The notes under the pieces are model-generated. The model did no database searches and was not told where the DNA came from. It saw only the letters and a program-made list of their open reading frames with translations. The translations under genes were made by a program, and so were the position numbers. A stretch of 64,000 nucleotides of DNA from Abscondita cerata (Eukaryota > Arthropoda > Insecta > Coleoptera > Lampyridae), in the NCBI GenBank assembly GCA_030710515.1, contig JALBCR010004570.1, forward strand, positions 186,001 to 250,000, given 5' to 3'. Below are positions 1 to 12,254 of this stretch, piece after piece (positions within the stretch are counted from its first letter, which is position 1; each line of letters begins with the position of its first letter).

Positions 1-622
1 GTATTTTAGTGAATTAGCTCTCAGAAAAAAAACTTGATAAATCGTTGGTATTGTATTGAATATTTCCTTTTCTACGATGGATGTCAAAGTCACATTGTTT
101 TTTTTCGTACTTCATCAGGTCAATCAGTAAGATTTTTAAATTACAAATTACAAAGAGTAGTCCGTAATGATAGTAAAGCTGGTGCCTTCTAACATTGTTT
201 TTATAACAATGCTTCTAAGTAAGGACGAAATTTCGTTGTTCCAAATAATATTGCCCCTCATTTCTTTTAGTCGCAGTATAATTTCGATTTAAATTAGAAC
301 AGTACGTAAACCTACATCAGATGCATCGGTTTGTATAAAAATTGTCGTTGGAAATCTGGACCATTTAAAATAAAAGTGGAACCTAATAACATTATGTTAA
401 TAATATATTTCAAAGGATTTATTGGTTTTGTCAGAGCGAGATATATTTCGAGACATTTGGTTATGTCTAGAAAACCTTTTGGTACAATGATGGAGATTTT
501 ATCTGATGTAACCGATTACATATCAAGTATATCGTAAACTATCTAAAATTGTGGAAATAAATAGTCGTAAATATGCATCTGCACAATTTTCCGCAAAGGC
601 AAGTTCATTCACATAATACTAG
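1..622. other. No gene recognised, left flank of window
   Basis: AT-rich sequence with no convincing coding frame; the small open frames at 331-537 and 573-838 have no recognisable motif. The last eight bases (615-622, AATACTAG) are the left target-site duplication of the hAT-type element that follows. Confidence 0.5.
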
Positions 623-2017
623 TACTGTTGCCACGAGACTCGAAACTCGGTCTTGTTTCATCTCGTCTCGTCTCATTTGCGTCCAGACGAGACCACAGTT
701 GAGTGGCGAGGTCAAAGAGTCTCATCGAGAATCTCACCAAGACTTTCGAAAGTTTCGCCTAGTAATCTGGTCAAAAGAAAATGGATCTACTTTTATAATA
801 AAAACAGACAACTAACAATACAAACAATAACAAAATAAAAGTAAACTCATTCAAAATATGATATTATAAATACAGATAAAGGCTGATTTATGAAACATAA
901 GGAATAAAAATAAAACAGTAGATTATAATACATAAGTCACAATTATAATATAACGTCAGTTGATATAGCTTTGTATAACATATCAAAATCCCAAATCAGA
1001 AACTTAACGTGCATATTTGTTAGTTAGCAGAAACACTTAGAATCAAACCCTTCCTAATTGGTAACGACAAAAAAACGACAATTTTATAGATATCCCAATG
1101 TGTTCAAGTGCTAGTAGAGTGTACTATTGAGATCTAATAAAACTCCATGTAATTTTTGTAGTCAACTTTTCGGCCAGGACAAGGCTCAAGACCTTAAAAT
1201 TATTAAAAGTCAAAGTTTTCTCACTTATATAATTAAAAAGAAACTCTGGTTTTACTATATATATGATTAAAAAAGGTTGATTTAAAATTCGTAAATAAAT
1301 AATTTATAATAAAACAAACATATATCACTTTAGAACTAACCACATAAAATAAAAATAAAATTTATACATGTATTTATATTTATCTGTAAGAACAGTGGTT
1401 AAAAATTTTACTTTCATTTTTTTCATTAATACATTTACATAAAAATATTTTTAAACAAAGTTGCTGTAAATATGATTATCTACAACTTTTATTCTAAAAC
1501 TTTTTAGATCGTATTGTTAGCTTTTTTGACTTTTGACTGCAAGATTGGTTTTTATTATATTTACAGAAAATTTATTTGCACAAACAATTGTATACCTATA
1601 AAGAAATTTGTTGCAAATTACGTTATCTAAAACTTTCATTCTAATTTTTGTATTCTATAACGACTATATTTGTTTGTTTTTTATATTCGTATACACTTAA
1701 TCTATACTGAAGTGCACGTTTTTAGTATGGGTGCGATATGGAGTTCTGCGCAAAACGCTAGTTTATATATTTCAACGTGATTTTTTAAATCCTTTCTTGT
1801 AAAGTACTTATCCAGTACTAATTTAGAACAGGTACTTAGCATTTTTATAGAAATTTTTATAATAATTGGAACTTGCTAGGATGAGACTCACGTCGAGAGT
1901 CGCTACCGAGACGAGACCAGTTCGAGACCGAGACACGACAATGGCACTCGAGACTGACTCGAGACCGAAACGAAACCGACCCCAATTCTCGTCTTGTCTC
2001 GTTTTGCGGCAACACTA
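623..2017. mobile_element. Non-autonomous hAT-type element with 8-bp TSD
   Basis: The element is flanked by identical 8-bp repeats, AATACTAG at 615-622 and again at 2018-2025. It begins TACTGTTGCC and ends GGCAACACTA, so the termini are imperfect inverted repeats around the core GTTGCC. Both ends carry many GAGAC/CGAGAC/GTCTC words (about 630-760 and 1880-2005), a subterminal repeat array of the type hAT transposases bind. The middle is AT-rich with no transposase remains. Eight-base duplications plus short TIRs with subterminal repeats are hallmarks of the hAT superfamily; the superfamily call is inference because no protein is encoded. It sits directly against a LINE 3' end. Confidence 0.85.
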
Positions 2018-2025
2018 AATACTAG

Positions 2026-2458
2026 AAACCCCTCTTCTTACAATCTTAGCTTAGATACTCCGAATCTAGAATGTACTAAAAACTCTAGTGTAAAAAACTC
2101 ATGTATAGTGGTATAAAATTATACAATCACCTACCAGCTTCTTACAAATCAATGTATCTCCAAAGTAAATTTAGAAAAACTATAAACATATTTCTAATTA
2201 ACAGACCATTATATCAAATCTCTGATTTTCTTGCTGTTGCTTTTAAAAATAATAACTAATTTTAATTTATATGAAATGATTTAGGGTATTTGGAGTTACA
2301 TATATATTGATTATTTAAATATATTATCTTTATATTTGGTTGTAATTAACTTTTTAGTTGTGTTTATTTTAAACTAAGAATTTTTTTGTTATTATGCTTT
2401 TTCCAAGAAATGTTGTGTTTCAGTGACAATAAAGCTGTTTTTGATTTGATTTGATTTT
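2026..2458 (+). pseudogene. 3' end of a CR1/jockey-like non-LTR retrotransposon
   Basis: From 2089 to the TAA at 2257-2259 a frame reads YSGIKLYNHLPASYK, then INRPLYQISDFL, the usual extreme C-terminus of insect jockey/CR1-type reverse transcriptases (a 'lYN.LP' block followed by a 'l...fYs..eFL' block). About 170 bp of AT-rich 3' UTR follow, then the tail GACAATAAAGCTG and a short run of the pentamer TTGAT ending near 2458, a typical microsatellite-like LINE tail. No upstream RT domain is left; the hAT element at 623-2017 lies immediately before it and may have inserted into the LINE. Confidence 0.75.
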
Positions 2459-4235
2459 GTTTATCTAATTTAATTTTTGCCATTAAACAAAGTCGATAAT
2501 CTCCAGATTTCTTCTTGAGTCGTATGATAGAACTAATACACGGTGACGCAGAAAGTGTTATCACATATAAACGTAGCATAGGATCGGTTTCCATATTAAC
2601 TTGCTCTTAAACTGCAGGAAATAAAGAGAAATGACGTTGTCAAATAGGCGGAGAGGTTTCAGTTTAAATTTTTTGAGTACGACCTCTTCTCTTGATTACC
2701 GGATGAGATTTAGATCATTGGCTCTGCAGAATGAAGAAATCGTATCAACTGAAGCCGTTCTAAACAAATTACTGCTTAAATCAACTTGTGCAAAATAGTT
2801 TACAAAGTCAGCTCCTTATATTAATCTAATCTGTTTGAAATTATGTCTGATACATAATAATATGTTGGATATGTTTGTGGTTAGAGCTTATTTTCTTCAA
2901 ATAGTTTAATTAGCACCATAATCAAGTAGAGGTTTTATTGTAAATTTTGCCACCGTTAGTTCAATAAAAGTGTGATTATGCAATAGAGAATTAACAAACC
3001 TAGAGCAATTAAGTTATTGTTTGACTGTCTGGAGACAGGTTAATCTACAACACAAAGATGATGTAATATAAAAAATTCAGTCTTTATGAAATTGTTTCAT
3101 TTTTGTCAGTTAGTTCCTCGACTAGCAGTGACAACATTGAATTTTTTGACAAAAAACACTGTTATCTAGTAATGATTTATATTCAGTGTTATTTTTATTA
3201 AAGCATCATATGGTTTATTACGTTGTAATAATTTTAACCTCCCCTCCCTAAAAAAATTGCGCTCGAGTTGAATATAATTATTTTGTTATTTCAATGTAAG
3301 TTTCTAACTACTAACACAATAAAATTATATATTAGTTTTCTTGAAAATCCTAAGTTTGTAATAATGATGAACATGTTTTGAATTCTTATACCTTTTAGTT
3401 CTAATTGAAACATGAAACAATTTGTTCATCTTAATGACATTGCCATTGAAATTAAAAGATGTGTTCCTAAATGATCAAAAGACTATATTCACTAAAAATT
3501 CTAGTAATACAGAAAGTGTTCAAAAATTACATCAGTTAAAATAAACAATTAGTTTGATTAATTTTGTTTTGTCGAGCTAATTGTAACGAGTCTCCATGAA
3601 CCGTCATTCAAGTTCGTTTTGCGAGATTTTACACATTCATAATAGCATCCAGCAGGCTACTGCATAAGTTTCAAAAAATAATTTACGGTCAGCCGAGGAA
3701 GTATAATATAAACATAACAATTCCAACAAATAAGACTGTTGAAACTACAAACAAATCTTTCCTTTGCTACTTTGTCGATATTAAACAACATTTTATGAGC
3801 ATCTTATCATAAAAATCGGCATATAGAGTTACAAAAATATTCAACGTTTTCTAATTTTTTTTTTTGATATCTTTAAAGTGAAGCAAAATATTGGAAATCG
3901 GCCCAATTTACCAATTAATGATAGGGTGAGTTATATATATGACTTGGCAAACATTCAAGTATGTATTCAAATAAGAAAGTCTTCAACCAAATGGGACACA
4001 CTGTATCTTCAGAGATAAAAAAAAATAACGATTTTCAATTTTTTTAAAAGGTATGTAGGTATGTAGTAAACTTAATATGTAAAAAAAAATTCCATTTTAA
4101 AGAGGCTCCGTGCATGGCATTTTCTTTCAGTTATAATGTTTTTATAACTATTGCTTCTTCTTATCTATCTTTTAATGTAGTTTTAGATCCTCTTGATAAT
4201 ATTGGTTTTCTCAGATGCTGAGCCTCCAATGAAGG
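2459..4235. other. Intergenic, nothing recognised
   Basis: AT-rich DNA with scattered stops in all frames. At about 3990 the word GGGACACACTGTA looks like one end of a mariner-type terminal repeat, but no partner could be placed. Confidence 0.4.
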
Positions 4236-4246
4236 GTGGTGAAAAA

Positions 4247-4345
4247 AACATTAAAAGCCCATTTTAGTTATTTCTGCCAACGTTTCGACCAGTCAGCCCG
4301 GGTCTTTATCAAGGCAATCAATCAATTAGGGAAATTAAAATGTAC
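4247..4345 (-). other. Penelope-associated-type stem-loop motif, copy 1
   Basis: On the minus strand the sequence reads TTGATAAAG, ACC, a 10-base loop, GGT, CGAAACGTTGG. The arms GACC and GGTC pair. The same arrangement recurs at 9450, 17068, 21985, 22240, 22440 and 55965, with a decayed form at 48010. It resembles the core of a hammerhead ribozyme (CUGAnGA, stem, GAAA) but has A where the catalytic G8 should be. Its assignment to a Penelope-like element is inference, supported by Penelope-like endonuclease pieces elsewhere in the window. Confidence 0.5.
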
Positions 4346-4446
4346 CGCTATCTCTAAACTACACGCATTTCAACACCCTTACTGTTTAAACAAAGTTGTA
4401 ACTAAGTATTTCAATATTTATTATCATTGGAGAATGTTTTGAAAAT

Positions 4447-5415
4447 TGTTTGCTTGCGTCTCGGCACTATGCGGAGAAGTTTCCGGACCAGGTACAACTC
4501 CGCACAAAGAAAATTCAAAAGTTAGTACAAAGATTTCGGGCCACAGATAATGTAGCTTACCAAAAACGTGAAAAACCAAAGACCGTTACGAATAATTAAG
4601 ACAATGAGCTGTTTGCAATAGGATCAGTTATTGAAAATGCAAATACATCCACTAGAGCAATCGCAAGAAAATCCGGTATTAGTCAATCTAGTGTGACTAG
4701 GATCTTAAGAAAACACAAAGATCATCCTTTTCATATTCAACTTCACCAAAGTTTATTCAAAACGGATTTTCAAAAAGGAATTGTTTTTTTTTAAATATAT
4801 GTTGTTACTGACGAAGCTACTTTTCATAACAATGGTTTAGTAACCGTCATAATTTTCACTATTATCACGAAGAAAATAAACATTGATTTAATTTTGTTAA
4901 TCGTCAAAATTGCTGGAGTTTAAATGCATTTGGAGGAATAATTTGGGATTGTGTAATTGGTCCATATTTCTTTGATGGTCATTTAAATGGTCGTAAATTT
5001 TTACAATTTTTAAGAGGAGACTTTTGGACGCTATTACAAAATGTACCCTTAAATGTTCGAATGAAAATGTGGTTACAGTTAGACGGAACCCCTGCACACT
5101 TTTCAAGACCTGTGAGGAACTATTTAAATAGACAGTGGATTGGGAGAGGTGGGCCAGTTAATTGGCCAGCAAGAACTCCAGATGCAACATGTATGGATTT
5201 TTTTATGGGGCTACATTAAAACTGTAGTGTACAATACCACTGCAACTACTGGTGAAAATATAAAAGAACAAATCCAAAATGGCTTCCTAACCGTTACACC
5301 AAACATGTTACAAAAAGTAAGACAATCGTTTGATAAGAGAATTCAAATGTGTATTCTTTATAATGGTAAACAGTTTGAACATTTCTTACAAGTTGTTGTT
5401 TGTCTGCTTTGCTAA
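4447..5415 (+). pseudogene. Degraded mariner-like transposase
   Basis: A cut-and-paste DDE transposase gene broken by stops and frameshifts. N-terminal helix-turn-helix remnants can be read (STRAIARKSGISQSSVTRIL, about 4650-4710). The catalytic part follows: first acid in VTDEATFHNNG (about 4804), second in LQLDGTPAHF (about 5077), third in PARTPDATCMDFF (about 5165-5205). In this copy 37 residues separate the second and third acids when the aspartate of MDFF is used. The end reads TPNMLQKVRQSFDKRIQMC and KQFEHFL, the usual C-terminus of this insect family, which also appears at 35940-36984. Stops near 4598 and 4793 and frame changes near 4850 and 5210 make it non-functional. Terminal repeats could not be paired with confidence. 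Confidence 0.8.
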
Positions 5416-5593
5416 ATTAATTTATGTTAGCTAAAATTAATATTGAAAGACTTGGTTGCAATTTCGTTTAAACAGTAAGGTTTTTTATTGTTGAAACGCG
5501 TATAGTTGTAACAATATGTAAATAACACCAAATTCAAATGAGTTAGGTATAGGTAATACATTTTGAAATGTACTATTAAATGAGCTGATAAAA

Positions 5594-5671
5594 TACAGGG
5601 TGCTCCATTTGAAATAAGCACGATATTATCATTTGAATGTGTTAACAATAAACCCAAATATTGTGGACACC
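5594..5671. repeat. Terminal-repeat scrap of mariner-type element(s)
   Basis: A left-type end, CAGGGTGCTCCATTTG, is followed 60 bp later by a right-type end, GTGGACACCCTG, both bordered by TA. This could be a very short internally deleted element or two abutting ends. The right end may belong to the transposase at 4447-5415. Confidence 0.5.
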
Positions 5672-5879
5672 CTGTAAAGTTTGTAAAGAAATTAATTAAT
5701 TTGGTAAACAGTTTTTAATCTAACGTCAAAAAGTAGAATATGTTAAATTAATTTGCTTTAGGCTACTGAGTTTTTCTAAAACCTTGTATTTTTAAATAAT
5801 GTAAAATAGTACAAGAACCTGATGGTTTAGGTATAAGGAACTTTTGTAAAAGTCTGGTTTACTTCTCAACTAAAATCCA

Positions 5880-6071
5880 AAACCGTGTTTAAATACAGAG
5901 TATTCCATAAGAAAAAATGTAACTGTGGTATGTCATATAGAACACCCTATATATTGGAAAATATTTTTACAATGCGCCCCTTTTGACCTACATCTCCATG
6001 CTGGAAAAGGAATTACGAAATATGTTCCGTTTAGCCATAAAGTTACTTTACCGCGGTCGTGACTCACCCTG
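5880..6071. repeat. Fragments of short TIR elements (families A and B)
   Basis: Contains ATACAGAGTATTCCATAAG and GAACACCCTATATA, which resemble the family found at 37861 and 55160. It ends with CACTCACCCTG-type sequence near 6060-6071, the inverted form of the terminus that starts the element at 6189. No coding potential. Confidence 0.5.
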
Positions 6072-6188
6072 TTTAAATTTTATGTTAATGAATTTATTTT
6101 GACCATCACTAACACTTTTAATTAAGCAAGAATGTATATTCTACTGTTTAATAATGATTACATTTTTTTAAACAAAGAATTTAGTAAA

Positions 6189-6606
6189 CAGGGTGAATCA
6201 GTACCAACGGAACGAAACTTTATGTCAATATAATAATACGTTTAGAAGTTTTGTCATTTTAGTAACATGAACGTTAGTAAATGTTACATTTGAAATTATT
6301 TTGAAATATACAGTATGTTCTAATGTGGCTCTTTAAAGTTATATACTTTTTGTGGGGCACCCTGTAATTTATTATACTTTTATTTGCCCTTAAAAAACAC
6401 TTTCCTATATTTAAGTGTTCTGAGTTAGGTCGATTTTCTTAAAATATGAGGTAGAAAAAGTCATTATCTTCTTCTATGGGACATACTTATTGTATATCTC
6501 AAAATAAATTTAAAATCTAACATTCATTAACCTGCGAGCTACTAAATTGACAAACCTTTTACTGTTTCGCTATAAATCTCTGTCCCGTTGGTGATGATTC
6601 ACTCTG
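6189..6606. mobile_element. 418-bp MITE with TA-flanked terminal inverted repeats
   Basis: The left end CAGGGTGAATCAGTACCAAC and the right end, inverted, CAGAGTGAATCATCACCAAC pair over about 60 bp, including the downstream block TTTAT..AAAC and TTTTGTCA. A second copy of the same family starts at 42639. Internal sequence is non-coding. Termini of this type with TA duplications indicate Tc1/mariner-type mobilisation; that is inference, as no transposase is present. Confidence 0.7.
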
Positions 6607-6700
6607 TATTTATTAACATTTGAATAATCACTTTAGTGTACAATCGTGGTTGGGACGATATTAGACTATAAATTAGGAAAATGCCAACAGTTAATTGTAA

Positions 6701-6772
6701 CGACATGTGTGCGTTTAACGTGCATATCGCTATCTAAGCAACAGCTTTAATGCTTGAAACGCACGTGTGTCG
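6701..6772. other. Imperfect hairpin (CGACAyGTGTGCGTTT arms)
   Basis: CGACATGTGTGCGTTT at 6701-6716 is mirrored by AAACGCACGTGTGTCG at 6757-6772, giving a 16-bp stem with about two mismatches and a 40-base loop. It may be the edge of a small foldback repeat; no function is proposed. Confidence 0.5.
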
Positions 6773-6959
6773 ATAAAGCCAAGTAAAAACTTGTACAGAA
6801 GCATAACACGCAACGAAAGAACACCTGATGCCGCATTTCGCTCTTATTATGAGCTCATCAGAGGTGTATACTTAAGTGCGGTATACAACTGTACAAGTCA
6901 ATGCTTTTACACGAGATGTCGTAAGACACACATTTTGCTTACTATAAATTAGCTTCTCA

Positions 6960-9445
6960 ATTTGCAACAAACTTTAGATCATCTTTGCATACAATCATTT
7001 TGATTTATTATGATAATTATAACTTTCGCCTATCCGTATTTGAAATAAAATATAAGGAGTGCCTTAACCTATCCCAATGAAAAACACATAAACACTTTTC
7101 TTGAAGTTGTTTTTTAATTATGCAATAAAAATGCTCTTGCAAATTTTAGTGATTTGTGGGTCAATCTGACAAAAGTCATTCTAAACATTCCTAAGGATCC
7201 TTACGTAACTGTTTAGCCAAATGGTTTTCCCTAAGTTGCGCAATAGGAAGTTTTTTTTGCGTACGTATATCTGCATCAATGATGTCATAGTAATCAATTG
7301 CTTTTAAAGAATACTAAACTAATTCCGCATTCATTTGAATTAGAATGGCTCAGATTTAAGTCGCCACATACAATTCTTGCTATAACTAAAAAAATATTCA
7401 CAAAAATATATAATATGCCTATACTTTCACAACATCGTGACGTCGATAGGTCATATAGCTAAATATCAATTTCTTATTCGTAAAGTGTAGTTAGGATAAT
7501 TGCAATTTCATATAGCAAACAAAATTAATTGCGTCATGCGTAAATTGTTACTATTTCATTTTCGAATCTATGTGTGACAGTATCATGAGTTTCTTGAAGA
7601 GAATTTAGTATAATTTTTAGGAATCAAAAGTAAGTAATTTCACCAAATTAATCCCAAATAATATTAGTAGATTTAGAAATGAATTTGCAAAATTTCATAT
7701 TTATTTTTCTTCTTTTTAAAGTACCACTTTCCACTACTTTACTTTTCTGACTTTATCCTGTTTCTTCAAATTGTTTTCGAGTCTTTATTTTTTTCCTCTA
7801 CCACGTACCTGTGTGATTATGTTCCTTCCTCGTTAGGTATCATTATTATGCTCTTCCAACGTATGCAATTCATATTTATCGTTTCGATAACTATGGTGTG
7901 TTTTATCATTATTATGTTTGCCCCATTAGTGAGCTTTTTATTGTGATAATTTTTCATTGCTATACATGCTTTTTTGAAACACCATTTGGTCCTCACAGAT
8001 TTATTAGTTTTCAGCAATGAATAATTTCAATAAATTACAATTGTTTTCATAAATTTTTTTTAAATACTATATTTATAACTTTTATTTTTATTTTTATTTT
8101 ATTTTAGTAGTTATGTAATAGCATTTTACATAATAAGAGCTGTAATCGGCATTTTTCGTTTGAGCAGAAGCTTTGTGTACGTTCTAGTTATTACGGTATG
8201 AAAAAGGCTTCTACATTTATCTTATAAACACTTTGTTATGGTAGCAGGCGTAGAAAAAGCTAACCTTAATACCCCAAGGTACGGAAATTACTTAGCACAT
8301 TACTAAAAACGATTGCAAACACAGTTCTACATAAGCACTAGCTAGTGACAGTCAGTTAGTTACCCAGCGACCTAGTTATTAAATTGCATTATTGTTGTTA
8401 ACACATTTGCATATTTAGGTTTGGTCTGATGCCTAAATTTCACAATTGAGTACATATGGGTGGATAACTAAATCACTAGGTTTAACATTAAATCGACAAG
8501 TAAAAACATACTTTGTGAATATTTAGAATTGAGTACTGTACAGTTTTTTGTAAAAAAAAAGATAATACAATCAAACTTATCAAAGACCAGAACATGTATA
8601 TATGTTTAATGTTGCTGAAAAACCTGCAGTTGCAACTAACAATCCAAATGCCTAAATTTATTGGTTATATGTGGTTTAAAATATGTTTTAAACGATCCGT
8701 CAATTTAATGCATATGTTGTGTTAGCAAATCTCCGATCGACAAGAACGGAGAACATAGCTTGGTTTTAAGATTAAAAATATTCTTAACGTAACCTTTTTG
8801 TACAGTTTCAAAAACGTCAAGTTTACAGTCCAATAGTGGGATTAAATTAAAAATTATCTAATGTACATAAAACTACTAACTTGGAAAACTTTTACAAGTT
8901 AACTGTCAGTTTTACAAGTTAGTAACTTGACAAAATAAATTTTTTTGATTTATATTGTGTTTTTGGAAATTGACATTTACAAATGAGTGATAAATAAACT
9001 CTATTTTATTCACCAAGGAATCAGCTACAAACGCCTCACACTGTGCCTTCTAAGGTCCAAAATATCAACACCTTCATAACAGAGTAGCTAAACTTCTTCT
9101 AAACCCATGACCAGCGTAAAGATATGGATCGGCCAAATTCAAGCATTTTACTATTTTTGATGGCGGATTTCCTATGGTATTTTTTTCCACTACTTAGTTG
9201 GTGACTTTTTCATTGCGCATTATTGAGAAAAAGTTGATAGACTTTGGGTGTGCTTTCAAATATTTTCTGTAACATACTCCTAGTCATTAGTCTTATGTCA
9301 TCTTGAGTGGTCATTGTAAAGGTTTGCTTAATATTTGTCTTGGTATTGAGAACGTGAACTCTAATAAATGATTTATTGTGAACGAGATTCCCAATAATTT
9401 TGGGCCTTCTTATAGGAGTTGAGGAACAATAGGGTCGTCAATGAT
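6960..9445. other. Intergenic, nothing recognised
   Basis: Long AT-rich stretch. Stops are dense on both strands and I found no motif of a known domain, RNA gene or terminal repeat pair. Confidence 0.4.
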
Positions 9446-9449
9446 ACAC

Positions 9450-9510
9450 CATGTTCTTAATAGCCGACGTTTCGATTGGCGATGGCCAATCTTTCTCAAG
9501 GCAATCTATT
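9450..9510 (-). other. Penelope-associated-type stem-loop motif, copy 2
   Basis: This is the clearest copy. On the minus strand TTGAGAAA is followed by a perfect 7-bp stem, GATTGGC/GCCAATC, closed by the tetraloop CATC, then GAAACGTCGGC. It lies about 1 kb from a Penelope-like endonuclease fragment at 10494-10720 on the opposite strand. Confidence 0.6.
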
Positions 9511-10195
9511 TGAAGATAACGGTAGATTACAATTTATGGTAATTAAATGAGCATTATACAAATTCTATTTTAGATGAGTTACAAACACAATTATAAATAC
9601 AAGATTTACTAAAAAAACTAGACGTACGTTACCTAAGAGTTGGTGACATCAAGGACTCCTCAAGGGAACCATAGGGATCCAGATCGTCAAAAATTCAAAA
9701 AATTGTTTTATTATTAAAATAAAATTCAAAACCAACTGGTTTACGTTAAAAATTACTTGGACAAGTGTCAATAAGATAAACATGTAAAAAACAATACAAA
9801 ATAAATTAACAAATAGTGTACAAAACAACCATACATGAAGACTAGTACACGAACAATGAATTAGAAATTTTGAATGTCAGTATAGATAACATTTCACGTT
9901 TATATTCACAATAACAAGGTCAAAATTTTTGGTATAAAGATAAAATAAGTAATTATGCATGTTAGATAAATTAATTTTAGGTAGTTTGTAAGGTAGTTAG
10001 TATTAGACTTAAGGTTAATGTTAATGATTTATTATCCTGGATGTCTTGAATTTTTATGTGATATAACTTTCTTCTCCTTAAAGACTCAGCCATTCCCTTG
10101 ACCATTCCTAATTTCACATTTAAATAAGCTTGTGGAATTAATAAATATTTTCCTTGCAAACAGATCTTAAGTAGTAAAAGTTGCCTGATTTAATG

Positions 10196-10350
10196 TCAGG
10201 TCTCTTTTGTGAGACGGATGTACCTCAAGGTTCAATTCTTGGACCACACTTATTTATTATTTACACGTTTCATAAATTCTTGTTCAATTCATACTTACGT
10301 CGACAAAAGCAAGTGTATTACTTTTTTGTATTGACTTTAATGATAAGGTG
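10196..10350 (+). pseudogene. Non-LTR reverse transcriptase fragment
   Basis: A short frame reads CETDVPQGSILGPHLFIIY, the RT motif (V/I)PQGSxLGPxLF of jockey/CR1-type LINEs just upstream of the catalytic FADD box. The catalytic box is missing. It is a single-domain scrap with no flanking RT blocks in frame. Confidence 0.7.
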
Positions 10351-10493
10351 TTGACCCAAGATACAAAGATCGACAATCTATATTTGTGATGTATCTACAA
10401 AACATTCACTAAAATCTTTAGTATTAGTATTTGGTAGTATGTAATAGTAAAGAAAAAGTAAAGAAAACGGAATATATAAAATATATTGTAAAG

Positions 10494-10720
10494 ACTCTAA
10501 CAAAGTATAAATAGGGCAAATCAAGAGACCTATTAAAACTTGTTTTTTAAGAGCACATAGCTCATGTCAAATATGATCGCTCAGATAGGTCCAGTGTTGC
10601 CATGCATATGCTTGAAAATGGCCATAGAGTATGCGACATTGAATTAATTAAGAAGGTAGATAATAAAAACGAACGAATAATTTTATTTGAAACTATCGAA
10701 TGCCGATGCATACGGTATTT
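10494..10720 (+). pseudogene. Penelope-like element GIY-YIG endonuclease fragment
   Basis: The translated frames, joined across a small frameshift near 10550, read IGQIKRPIKT and then HIAHVKYDRSDRSSVAMHML, ENGH, IELIKKVD. This matches the pattern Y-I-G-Q-T-x-R..R..EH...S.VA.H..E..H of the GIY-YIG nuclease that follows the RT domain in Penelope-like retroelements. In that family the nuclease nicks target DNA to prime reverse transcription. The RT domain is not visible upstream, so this is a truncated 3' piece. Confidence 0.65.
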
Positions 10721-10839
10721 GAAAACACTGACATTTCTTTTACAAACAAGTTTGCTTTAATCAGATAAGTCATTTAGAAAATACAGTCATTTAAATTATT
10801 AGACATTGTGGGGTTTCTCCTTGTCTTATTAAGGCCGGT

Positions 10840-11107
10840 ACGCCAATGACCCTCAGACAAAAATTATGCTGAATTATTCAGACTTTCTAATGATGTTATT
10901 AAAGTCACAGCTTCATATAAAAATTTTCGGAGAAATCTTGAATTTTATGCCTCGCTCTATCAATTGCGCCTCCTTGCGGTGAAATTCGGAACTTAAACAT
11001 AATTTTCAGGATTTTCTTATATCCGTTTTAGTAATAACATTTTTTCCCCGAATTTCTATACCCAATAGTTTTCGAGACATGGCCAAGCTTAATGAAACAG
11101 CCTGTAT
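10840..11107. repeat. Right-end fragment of a mariner-type element
   Basis: The segment ends CGAGACATGGCC..., AAACAGCCTGTATA, a right-end-like terminus flanked by TA. No left partner was found. Translating it gives no recognisable transposase. Confidence 0.35.
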
Positions 11108-11561
11108 AAGCTTCCTATTGTTTTTAATTTTAGTATCGGTTTACTGATGATGGTAGCTTAACTATTGAAAAACACGTATCCGACTATAGTTTTTTGGTGC
11201 AGTTTTCTGGTGTTTTCCCGTTTGTTAAAATATACGCTGCAGTTCCATTCCTTTAATGATGAAAAAGAGATATAGTCAAGAAATTCTTAAATTATGTATC
11301 AAGACCTAACCACAGAATTGGCACTAAGTTTAAGTTCTATTTTAACAAAACAGTCAGAAACGCGTATAAAACGAAAAATAATTGAAAGTTAAAAAAAATA
11401 TTTAGCAACTGTCAGTTGTGCATATAGTATTTTTTTACTACTAACTTAGAATTGAAGAATTTTACATTAAATATTACAACAAATTTATATGCAAAATACA
11501 TTGTTTATTGTCAAATAACAAACATCCGTATACTGGCTTATGGACTAGTAGTTCATAATGA

Positions 11562-12010
11562 AATAGTATATTAAAGAACTAGTTTCAGAAGACACTTTTT
11601 ATAAAACGAGTTGCTAAAATGCCTTCTGAAACGAATTCTTTATACTATTTTTTTCTATTTTGGGCTTTTCAGGTAGATTTTTAAATAAAATTTCGCAAGT
11701 TTTTAAATTTAGGGAATTTTGAAGTATAATGGCTAGGGTGGCAATATTTTCATTAAACTTTGGTTTAAATGCTAGTTTAAGTTTAATTAGTACATTTATC
11801 ATATGTTTTATTTAAAAAATGGGTGGAAATAAAATAAGTAGATAATATATCTACTGAACATTAATTATTATTTAAATTAATGCACACCGAACGTAATAAC
11901 AGCTTGGACGTTATCAGTGTCACCACCGTTAGGAATAAAAATTGTTCTATTTCTATAAAAGAACTCATTTGGGTGCTTTTATAGCTCTGTAACGACCCAA
12001 AATAGAAAAA
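11562..12010. repeat. 450-bp dispersed repeat, copy A
   Basis: Starts AGTATATTAAAGAACTAG and ends GCTCTGTAACGACCCAAAAT. It shares its whole length, at high visible identity, with 17513-17999 and, in shortened form, with 18000-18346. Near its start a short inverted pair, TTCAGAAG and CTTCTGAA, can fold over a loop of about 35 bases. It has no coding capacity; the small open frames on its minus strand (11614-11802, 11861-12046) are not conserved in the other copies. The mobilising agent is unknown. Confidence 0.75.
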
Positions 12011-12254
12011 ATTATTAAGAGTCTTCATGACTTCAAAATAAGTCAATATTAATAAGATTCTAGGCTCGTAGTAAAATACATTTTTTTATAATACCGGAAA
12101 TTTTATTATACTATTGTTTATAAAAAACTTCCTTTATTTTTTTAAATTCTTTCTAATCCTTTCTACACATTTTATCAAAACAACAAAAACGAAATGTCGT
12201 AGAAAAAAGCGTTGTCTAAAAATGTTACATAATCATATATATTAAAATCTGTCA

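Noticed and set aside
4236..4442. 68-residue open frame before the mariner-like transposase
   Set aside because: It crosses the stem-loop repeat at 4247-4345 and does not match the N-terminus of the transposase family.
9450..9510. Active hammerhead ribozyme
   Set aside because: The core required by hammerheads (CUGAnGA) is not present; A stands at the catalytic G position in all copies. Only a structural resemblance is reported.
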